64,000 bases of DNA from NCBI GenBank assembly GCA_015680685.1, contig MNCI01014642.1, positions 34,562 to 98,561 on the forward strand. The letters are read 5' to 3'. Of the stretch, positions 56,396-64,000 are shown in pieces (positions within the stretch are counted from its first letter, which is position 1; each line of letters begins with the position of its first letter). The notes beneath the pieces are model-generated. The model saw only the letters and a program-made list of their open reading frames with translations. It searched no databases and was not told the origin of the DNA. The position numbers and the translations under genes were made by a program. This stretch comes from Gnetum montanum (lineage: Eukaryota > Streptophyta > Gnetopsida > Gnetales > Gnetaceae).

Positions 56396-56574
56396 GTAAC
56401 ATATTAACTTGCCCGAAAACCTTCTCTTCAATTGAAGATTCTGTTTGGTTTAATATTCCTTTGATGCAAATTTGTTTTGCATTGTAGAATTGAATATCTT
56501 CAATTTCTATCAATTTTCAAGTGGGTGGGATTGGATAGAAAGCATCACTGTTGGATAGTGTTTTCTTTTCCTAG

Positions 56575-56651
56575 GAGAAACACATATCCTTAGGGAAGAT
56601 GTTCTTTTGGATTGTGGAAAGACCTTGAATCAAGCTGTGGATATTGGACAA
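56575..56651 (+). CDS. Molybdenum hydroxylase, exon with DCGKTLNQAVDIGQ motif
   Basis: A 77-bp exon between cctag|gagaaa and acaa|gtacac, continuing in phase from the previous exon as GETHILREDVLLDCGKTLNQ and AVDIGQ. In active enzymes this D.G.slNp.vDiGQ block precedes the region around the active-site glutamate. The intron before it is 179 bp. The following exon (normally beginning VEGAF) was not found before the repeat-rich element that starts about 50-100 bp later. Confidence 0.85.
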
Positions 56652-56689
56652 GTACACATGTTTTATAAAACTTCTAATAAAAAAGTATT

Positions 56690-58176
56690 AATGAAACACC
56701 ACTAATTTTGGGCTCTCGTGACTCAGCGTCAGATTTGTCCGAGCATTGAAACTTGAGTGAAATTTCTCTAAATGTGGTGCCATGCTGTGCCACGTGGATA
56801 GCATGGCACCCTAGAAGTCCTATCAGATTTGTCCGAGCATTGAAACTTGAGTGAAATTTCTCTATATGTGGTGCCATGCTGTGCCACGTGGATAGCATGG
56901 CACCCTAGAAGTCCTAACGTTTGCAAAGTTTTTTCTAAGTCTGCCTGCAATGCTTCTCGGCATAGTCAGCGTAGCACCCATTTCCAAGGCTAGTTTGCAC
57001 AAAAAAGGCATTGAAGATGGATTGAACAATTTGGCAAATTTTCTATCTTCCAGGCTGTCAAGCCTGCTATGCTCTCTATCTTTCCCAACTTAGCACATGT
57101 TCCAATTGTTAGTCCACCCACGTGCCAAGCTAGAAGTTGTCAAAAATGTTCAGGATACACAAAATAGTTCGGCACATTTTCTAACACAAAATAGTTCGGC
57201 ACATTTTCTAACTTTGGACCTGTTACACTCTACTATGCTGCATAGCGTAGCAGGCCATGCGGGACTAAAATTTTCCTTAGTGTTGGACCAAACATAGAAG
57301 GTGCATTTAGCAAATCTTCGACCTCCAAGGTTGCCTGTGTTGCTTCATCCTCAGAGAATGATCAGAGTCCCATGGCAAAGCATTGCAAGTTTGGTCAGAA
57401 TTCATTCAAAATTAGATGTTACGTTGTGCTACGCTACATAGTGTAGATAGTGTAGTAGAGGTGCCAGTTAAAAATTTCTCAAGTATGAAACGAAGAGGTA
57501 TCAAGCTCTTTCAACATAAAAAGTGTAGTTGTTGATTGCTGAAATTACTTGCCTTGTTGAATCTCATAGTGATATTTTCAATTTTTGTGACAAAATTCAT
57601 TGAAAAATGAGTGCTATGTTATGCTATGTTGTGTAGTATAGACAATGTAGCAGGCCAAATACTACAAAATTTTTCTAAGTGTTCATGCTATGCTTCATTA
57701 CGCTGGGTAGCGTAGACAACATAACACTTGGAAAAGGCTTCTAAATGCCTCCAAAAGCCCTTAGAATTTAGCATTGACCTTCATTTCAATTCTGGCATCT
57801 CTTTGACAACCAAGATCACCAGTTTGCTTTGCTTTTACATCCCCTGTTGATTCCCAAAGTTGTCCCTACACTCGACTCGACTCAGAAGATGAGGGAAGAT
57901 GTAGTCCTAGAGTGTAAGGCTCCAAGTTGCATTTGTTATGGGAATTTTTGTTAAAAAAACATGGCAACTTTTTAGACTTTGGCACATGCAGTTTGGGCAA
58001 TATCGTCAAAGTTTGGTAGATTTCTAGTCCTTGTTCTTGTTCTATCGAGCGTAGCACCACACTTTGAGCATAGCACCTCAGCGTGACACATCCACGTTCA
58101 TGCTATGTGGGGACCCAGGACATGTGGCATTCAAACCACATCTCCCCNCCCCCCCCCCCCCCCCCAACCCTAACTC
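56690..58176 (+). mobile_element. Repeat-rich U3-like region of a Tat-type LTR (start approximate)
   Basis: About 1.5 kb upstream of the TATA box at 58177. It carries a 94-bp tandem duplication and many variants of tgctatgctacatagcgtagcag, whose halves are inverted relatives of each other. Examples are near 57230-57260, 57425-57460, 57610-57655, 57685-57725 and 58045-58105. No coding sequence is supported. It is followed by leader, PBS-like site and gag-protease, so it is probably part of a 5' LTR. Confidence 0.5.
56730..56917 (+). repeat. 94-bp tandem duplication
   Basis: cagatttgtccgagcattga starts at 56730 and again at 56824. The two 94-bp copies are almost identical and each contains ccatgctgtgccacgtggat, with a CACGTG G-box core. 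The overlapping minus-strand ORFs are repeat artefacts. Confidence 0.9.
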
Positions 58177-58184
58177 TATAAATA
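58148..58184 (+). promoter_or_regulatory. C run with N, followed by TATA box
   Basis: An N at 58148 lies in a run of about 20 C, a probable sequencing or assembly gap. The TATA box ctctataaatacccc is at 58177-58184, followed by a plausible transcribed leader. Confidence 0.6.
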
Positions 58185-58860
58185 CCCCAGTAATTAACAT
58201 TCAAAGGGTTGGCTTCTGCAGTTGGCTTTAGTAGGCGATTGGCAAGCAAAAGGTTGATGAGTAGCAAATCTCAGTATTAAGAGTGTTCCTAATATCTTCC
58301 TCACTCCTGCACTTGAATGGAACACCTACACCTCATACCCACATAGCGTAGCAACTACCAACCTAGCAAGATTAAGCTCCTTTCTGTCAACAATGCATCT
58401 ACCATGACCCAAGAACTATGACCATGTTACCTTGCTGCCCAGTTGTGCCAGTCTGACATTGTGTGCCAGTTGTACACATCATTTGATCAAAAGTCACATC
58501 CCCCAATCTTGGGGTAGTGCATTTCCTTACTTGCACTCTTATTTTATTTTTCTAGAACACATATTTTAAACTGTTAGCATATCTATTTATTTCTATTACT
58601 ATAATTCATACATGTTAATACTCTCCCATTGTTATGTACATTGTGTTCCTACTTATTCCAACTCCTACGCATGACGCTCTAAAATCATTATTCACAAATG
58701 GCTATTGAACACCATGTAAGTTCCTGATTGATGGACCAAACCATTCAAGGTGCCCTATTTCCATCTTCTCTAGCACGGCCCTCCCATGCACTCGAGGTTA
58801 GGCTATGTGCCTTACAACCTCTCAGTGTTCCAGCCACCAACATTTTCAGACACTATAGTT

Positions 58861-58881
58861 TTTGGTGCTAGAAGGAGGACC
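58861..58881 (+). promoter_or_regulatory. Possible primer binding site of the right-hand Tat-like element
   Basis: tttggtgctagaaggaggac follows a possible LTR end (cagaca at about 58850) and precedes gag by about 490 bp. Position and the TTTGG start suggest a PBS; the tRNA was not identified. Confidence 0.4.
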
Positions 58882-59372
58882 TGAACCTTTGTGTTCCTTC
58901 TATGCACCACGGGTAGTCCCGCATGCCTTCTGTATCTCCCTCACCAGCAACGAGCTAGCGTAAACATAACATCCCTGTGGACCTGCTATGGCAATAGCTG
59001 GATCATAGGCCAGCGCACGGGTTATTTACATTTTAGTTGGTACAATTGGATCCTAGTTGATGGTTCCCCTAGAACTCTGTAGGACAAAAAGCCCAAAACG
59101 ATGTACTACGTTAAGATCTCTGTGCTCCATGTAGTGTGAAACATATAGAGTAACAAGTGTAGTGTAACAACCCTATTAGTGTGATAGTGCCGCCTAGTGT
59201 AGTGAGTGTAATAGCACAAGTTACTATTTTTCCAGCATTTTTAGACTTTGCCATTTTTGGCCTATCTTTAGTGTAGCTTACCCATTTAAGCATTTTCACT
59301 CAAAACTTACTATATTCCACCATTTCTAACAAGTTTATTTACTTATTATGTTCTTTTTTTGACATAGTAAAG

Positions 59373-62300
59373 ATGAATCCACCTAGCACCTCAGCTTCCA
59401 CCTTGAGCTTGGACATAGCTCATCCCTTGCAACATGTGACAGCTCTTGAACGACCACTTAGCCAAGTGCACCCACAACAATAGTTTCTTCAACTACAACA
59501 TCAATCACCTGAATGCATGGCACATGATGAGGAGTGATATACCTTCCTATGTGCAAAGATCCAAGCAAGCCTACCACTGGACCGTCAGTAATTCGAAGAA
59601 AAGCATAACTTTGAAATTGTTCACCGAAATGGAAGGGAGTTCCTTCCTACTCCTGATGCCATCATACCACTCACTAAAACATTTTAGTGGATATTGAATT
59701 AACATATTTAACTAAGTGGGTATGAGGAGCCCCTCCATGATGGAAAAGAGGATTTTAAATCCCATTCTGAAGGTGGTGACCTGCTCTACGCCACAACCTC
59801 ACAGTCCACCTCTTTATGTCTTTCATACCAGTCACAACCCTCCATCTCTTTTGTCACAGCTACAACACTTCTACAACCAAAACCTTCCTTGGAGGAAGGT
59901 AGTCATCAAATGGTATCAACACCATAGCATGTAGGTCCTTCGACCTCCTTTCCCTAGTATTCCTTTATAGTCCATCCAGTTTTTGCAACCAACATCTATG
60001 ATGCCTACCTTACCATATGTACATATTATGTCTACGTCACAACCACAAATGAGCCCTATTTTTGTTACCTATTCCACGTCAATTCCACCACCAACAGTAG
60101 CTCCAACCTCAACTGCATGGTGGGCAACGACATCCTTTCCTACTATTTAGACATCCCAGATACCATAGTATATGTAGCCCTAAACGTATCAAGCTTCACA
60201 TATGGTGCAGCCAACTACGGGGCTGTGGGCTACTCCAATGATGGGGTAGGTACCCATTCCCATAGCACCACCAATGGTAGTTGCTCTAATGACATCGTCC
60301 ACAAGGTTGTGGGCTGCTTAGATGATGCCACTAATGGAAGCTGCTTTGGCAGCACCCCAAATGGGATTGGTAACTACACCAACAACACCACCAATGATGG
60401 TTTCTCTCATAGTACCATCAATAGTCCAACTCATGCAACCTTTCATAACACCCCTAGGTCTAGACCAAGCCTTCTAGCTTATTCAGACCCTCACTAATGA
60501 AGTCAAGTGCCTTAAAACTACTGGTTTTGAAATAGTCCAAGTAGTGGACTATTACCATGATGACCCTATTAGTCCTATCGTCCCTTCGATTACATTGCCT
60601 CTTGGGGTACAACTTCCCCAATTCACAAAATACAATGGAGAGTGTGATGCCCACTTATTTACATTTTGATTTGAGTCCCTATTATTGTAGTCGTGGCCAC
60701 ATGCGATTATTCATGTTTTCACCATGTCCTTGACTGGTAAAGCTTTATACTGGTATCGCGCACTTCCTCGTGCATCTATTTTAATATTAGAAGAATTTCA
60801 TTGAGATTTTCACTCGCTTCAAGTATAACTTGAAGCTAGAAGTCACCTTAGACCAACTCATGAATGTCAAACAAGAACCATTAGAACCTATCTAAAAATT
60901 TATACAATGTTGGAGTGCTTCCTTAAATGAAATTCGTGAGCCGATTGCTAAAGCCCATCTACTAGCCGTTTTCAATGGTGCTGTGAATCATTTTATCAAA
61001 TCTAAGCTATACTATTTAGCACCACACATCCTTAGCCAAGCTTTTGCATAGACAAAGAATATCCAAGATGTTGTGAAGGCTAGTAGGAACCTAGCTTATA
61101 TAGCTTACAAAAACACACATGCAAAGAAAGAAAAGGAAAAGGGAAAGGCTACAACAACCACTGTGGCTATTGTAGCTAATGAAACCAAGCCCAATAACAA
61201 CAAGTAGGCTGCCAAAATGCCTAAGGCCACAACTGCTACCACTAAAATGTCAAGCTCTAGCAATGCGAGTCCTAGCCAACCTCTGGCATCAACAACCATG
61301 ATACAAACTTTGCCAAGGCCAAATTTTGAGCATAAGGATCACTCAAAACACACCCCATTGCCAATTAAGCCGTCAAAGCTATTAGATCAACTATTGAGTG
61401 CTAGGCACATTCAATATAAGTAAATGACGGAGGAGGCCCATAAACGGCATGAGAGGTATTGTGAGATTCTTCAAGACCCCTTTGTGGCTATGCCTAACAA
61501 GCCTCTAGTGCCTAGAAATTTTAGGTCGGAACGCTTTTACAATTACCACTAATTGTGTGGCCATGACATGGATTACTACTTGGCATTGAAAGTTGACATT
61601 CAGCAGATGATTGATCAAGGAAAGTTGGTCCTTGATGGAAATAGTCCTATCTGACCAAAAAACTAGTCCATGAATGTCTATAAGGATCCATTGAACACTA
61701 ACAATGCAGGCTATACCATTAATGCCATCAATGTTGATGACAACGCAGAGTCACCACATGATCCATTTGTGGTTTGGATACCTTCCTACTATGTTGAAGC
61801 TTCAATGTCAACCATGTCGCACACCCCTTTTGTCAGTAAAGCACCACCATAGAGGCTTGTTACATCCTTCGTAGTTAAGGCTCCATAACATGTCACTGCA
61901 ACAACATAGGCACCTTTTGTCATAAGAGTGCCAAAACATATGAACTCACCACCTACCCAGAGTCCAGTGGTTGGAACTGCAGCACAACCTTCTTGCCAAA
62001 GAAAATGTGATGAGCACCTAGTTGATAACATGACTAGAGAACACACTACACTAGGCCCCCCTAAGCCCACTCCTTCATTAGCGATTCCCATGGTCTCTCC
62101 ATCCAAAGATAAAGTAGAAACACATACACAACAAGCAACTACTGAAGCTTAGAAGCCTATTGCCCAACCAAAGGCCAAAGACTTTCCGTTTCAAGGAATT
62201 CATCTTTCGGGGCATATGGAGGAAGTAAAAACTACAAAATAACCAGACAGTGCACAAGACTTCTTGGACACACTTACATAGGTTAGACAAGCTTTAAAAC
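59373..62300 (+). pseudogene. Gag of a Tat-like Ty3 element
   Basis: Starts MNPPSTSASTLSLDIAHPLQ, stops at once (TAG), and continues across frames. A Pro/Met-rich section (about 60190-60480) is followed by LTNEVKCLKTTGFEIV and, in a new frame, SITLPLGVQLPQFTKYNGEC, AHLFTF and TMSLTGKALYWYRALP, the conserved core of Tat Gag (LP.fskYdG..dp..hl..f...l.g.al.Wy). Then come FKYNLKLEVTLDQLMNVKQE and the C-terminal part with KHTPLPIKPSKLLDQLL and RHERYCEILQDPF. A lysine-rich KKEKEKGKATTTT stretch and a DYYLALKVDIQQMIDQGKL block are also readable. Heavily broken. Confidence 0.75.
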
Positions 62301-62321
62301 AAAAAATATACAACTTGAAGC

Positions 62322-62693
62322 TTGCACAATTTAATAATGACTTCCACGGTGCACCGAGAGGCTTTGATCCACATGATGACATCTATCCCTATTAAGGAAG
62401 ATATGCTAATAGAGGAAAGAGCCATTCATGCCATTATGCTCCCATCTATAGCTAAAGAACCATTGGCAACTCACTTGACTTTTCATGACAAAGCCATTAA
62501 ATCTAACCTAGAGAAGGGTCAAGTAACCACTGCCCCTATGTTTATAATGATTCATGTAGGTCAATACAAGATTCATAGGGTGCATGTCGATGATGGGGCA
62601 ACAACCAATGTAATTCCATTCCGTGTTGTTGACAAGTTAGGCCTGGTGAATCAAATCAAGCCCATGAAAACTATGGCTCTAGTAAAGAGCTAA
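62322..62693 (+). pseudogene. Aspartic protease region of the Tat-like element
   Basis: An open stretch of 123 codons. The C-terminal half contains MFIMIHVGQYKIHRVHVDDG and ATTNVIPFRVVDKLGL, the retroviral-type protease loop (v.vD.Ga..nvi) with its aspartate kept. It is followed by KFSPYLYMLL and then non-coding sequence. No reverse transcriptase or integrase follows before the repeats at 63063, so this copy lacks pol. Confidence 0.7.
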
Positions 62694-63062
62694 GATTTAA
62701 AGTTCTCACCTTACCTTTACATGTTATTACAGGGGTTTCCATAAGTGGATCCTCGATCACATCACCGAACTCTAAATCTAAGGACTAGACCAGGTGTTCT
62801 GGCTAGTCTAGTGATGTTTCTAAGGATGCTATGGTGGTGTCACAAGGAGGCGATTCAAAGTCCAATAGCTTTATGTTCATGCATCTCATGAGTCTACCAT
62901 GGGGTCCAGTCAAGATTAAAGGTGAATGGAGATCATCTTGTGTGGTCATTTTCCCCAAGTGATCCTACAAAATAGCGAAAAATAAAAAACAAAAGATGTC
63001 AAGTGGTACCTTATTAACAAAGCAACATGAAGCAAAATGTATGTAAAGTAAGCATGCAGTAT

Positions 63063-63240
63063 CTCAAAATTTCCAGTTTAAGGACTTAGCAGACCGTAAC
63101 TATGCATAGAATGTAAAGCTGCATTTCAAAATTACTAGTTTAAGGTCTTAGTAAATTGTAACTATGTATATGGTGTCAAGGGAATTTCAAAATTGCCAGT
63201 TTAAGGTCTTAGTGGACCATTACAGTGCCTACATTGTGAA
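63063..63240 (+). repeat. 61-62-bp tandem repeat, three copies
   Basis: tcaaaatttccagtttaagg begins at 63064, with relatives at 63125 and 63187. The position, between protease and the following LTR-like U3, is equivalent to that of the 38-bp array at 3486-3599 in the other Tat element. Confidence 0.88.
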
Positions 63241-63330
63241 GCCTTGAGCCAAATTCAAAGGCTTAAAGTGAGGGTTTGAATTAAATGTTTACTAGATAAG
63301 CAAAATATATAAATTTTTTTTGAGGAAATT

Positions 63331-63600
63331 TGTGTGCTATGCTACATGGAACATGGGATGTCCCACATTACACACAGGGCATGGAATGTTTTGTGTTATG
63401 TGCAGGACATGGGATGTTCCGCGTTACGTGTAGGACATAGGATGTTCCGCATTACACACAAGACATAGCGCATCCTATGTTATACGTAGGACATGGGACA
63501 TCCCAAAAAAGTGACATGTCATGTAACCCTAAAGGGTATAAATAGGGGTTTACCCATGGTAAGCCTATCATTTTCACTATCAGAGCTAACAATCCAGAGC
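63331..63600 (+). mobile_element. LTR-like U3 and TATA region after the Tat-like element
   Basis: A purine tract (tgaggaa) precedes tgtgtgctatgctac at 63331, a possible LTR start. It contains the 28-bp minisatellite and a TATA box (gggtataaatagggg, 63537-63544). Downstream sequence does not resemble that after the 58177 TATA box, so it may belong to another Tat family or have recombined. It ends against the inverted LTR near 63680. Confidence 0.5.
63350..63517 (+). repeat. 28-bp minisatellite, six units at exact spacing
   Basis: The landmark catgggatgt or its variant starts at 63352, 63380, 63408, 63436, 63464 and 63492, an exact 28-bp period. Units contain acgtg and the near-palindrome gggatgttcc or gggacatccc. 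The array ends about 20 bp upstream of the TATA box at 63537. Confidence 0.92.
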
Positions 63601-63659
63601 ATAGTATAGTCTAGAGAAGATAGCATAGCACTTACAGAGCATAACCACTGATAGGCCAA

Positions 63660-63679
63660 AGCTTGACAACAAGACAATT
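63660..63679 (-). promoter_or_regulatory. Degraded inverted Athila-type PBS
   Basis: On the minus strand, attgtcttgttgtcaagc directly follows the LTR end ...cactcatca. It fits TTGGCGCCGTTGCCGGG with transitions and one missing base. The internal region that should follow is absent beyond this. Confidence 0.45.
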
Positions 63680-64000
63680 GATGAGTGGTGAGGTACCCCT
63701 ACACTCAACCATATGAAATGAGCATAGCACGCACGATCCGGTCGAACTCTGTAGACTAAATGCCTAAACGCTCCATGGAACACTTGGGGTTAATCATTCG
63801 TTGTCTTCCCAGACTTACTTGTTGTTGTCACGGTGTATGGTTAAGTAAGTTTGAGGTATATGATTTCTTTGGTATTTTACGGTTTTCTCCTATGCTAAGA
63901 GGTAAAGGGTTGAGAGACTAAAGCTAATTCTAACTACAGCACTAAGTCCTAGCATCAGCATCTATTCCCACTTGCCGTACACACTCTGAACTGTGCAACT
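63680..64000 (-). mobile_element. End of an inverted Athila-like LTR (runs out of the window)
   Basis: Minus-strand text ending ggttgagtgtaggggtacct and caccactcatca matches the 3' end of the Athila-like LTR (27840-27877; 32880-32918). Weaker similarity runs through the rest. It is more diverged than the pair at 26772/31979 and belongs to a related family. The LTR start lies beyond 64000. Confidence 0.8.

Noticed and set aside
56674-56950. Two minus-strand ORFs with a repeated AIHVAQHGT segment
   Set aside because: Produced by the 94-bp tandem duplication in non-coding LTR-like sequence.
58141-58166. Poly-C tract as a functional element
   Set aside because: It contains an N and is most simply a sequencing or assembly problem in a C-rich run.
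60117-60497. 126-codon plus-strand ORF rich in Asn, Ser, Thr and Gly
   Set aside because: The Tat Gag frame that continues into the LPQFTKYNGEC block is a different frame (Pro/Met-rich here). The long ORF is its shadow in a low-complexity stretch.
63350-63517. CRISPR-like look of evenly spaced 28-bp repeats
   Set aside because: Units are contiguous variants with no distinct spacers, in plant transposon DNA beside a TATA box; a minisatellite explains it.

Overview
This window looks like nuclear DNA of a seed plant with a large, repeat-filled genome. A gymnosperm is my best guess; nothing in the sequence proves the lineage. The evidence is plant-type LTR retrotransposons (Ty3 Tat-like, Athila-like and chromovirus-like; Ty1/copia), plant-type LINEs with a DUF4283-like ORF1, AT-rich spacers, and old, heavily mutated copies nested in one another. 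No rRNA, tRNA, CRISPR array, bacterial operon or intact host gene was recognised. Isolated N bases (3599, 27563, 45304, 58148) mark assembly joins.

The only host-type gene I can support is a molybdenum hydroxylase (aldehyde oxidase/xanthine dehydrogenase family). It is scattered on the plus strand as at least eight exon-like pieces in correct N-to-C order: an FAD-domain piece (about 9661-9861), linker exons (20684-20725, 20828-20887), the first molybdopterin-domain exon (21057-21248) and four C-terminal pieces (48287-48433, 55555-55724, 56325-56395, 56575-56651). The rest of the window lies in its intervals or flanks. Two frameshifts, one stop and missing middle exons argue that it is a pseudogene.

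Layout: 1-5900, Tat-type Ty3 pol with dual RNase H, tandem repeats, an LTR with a 13-bp minisatellite, and a PBS plus leader. 6418-8760, two LTR-like sequences on the minus strand. 10860-15640, a decayed Ty3 element with a Met-type PBS. 15640-20345, unrecognised ORF remnants and copy A of an unnamed repeat family (called X here). 21484-26500, a complete but dead Ty1/copia element. 26501-34376, LTR-sharing miniature derivatives of that copia family in direct and then inverted orientation. 26772-32918, an Athila-like gag-only element nested in one of those LTRs with a perfect 5-bp target-site duplication. 34390-35470, a second copia fragment and a retroposon tail. 37385-42290, LINE 1. 42290-47100, family X copies B, D and C. 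47190-47650, a LINE fragment. 50040-53640, LINE 2. 56690-63600, a Tat-like gag-protease element with long repeat-rich LTR-like flanks. 63680-64000, the end of an inverted Athila-like LTR.

The most notable signals are the dispersed molybdenum-hydroxylase gene, a TRIM-like copia derivative found twice with the same deletion junction, the four-copy family X, and short tandem or palindromic repeats lying just upstream of the TATA box in several unrelated LTR families.
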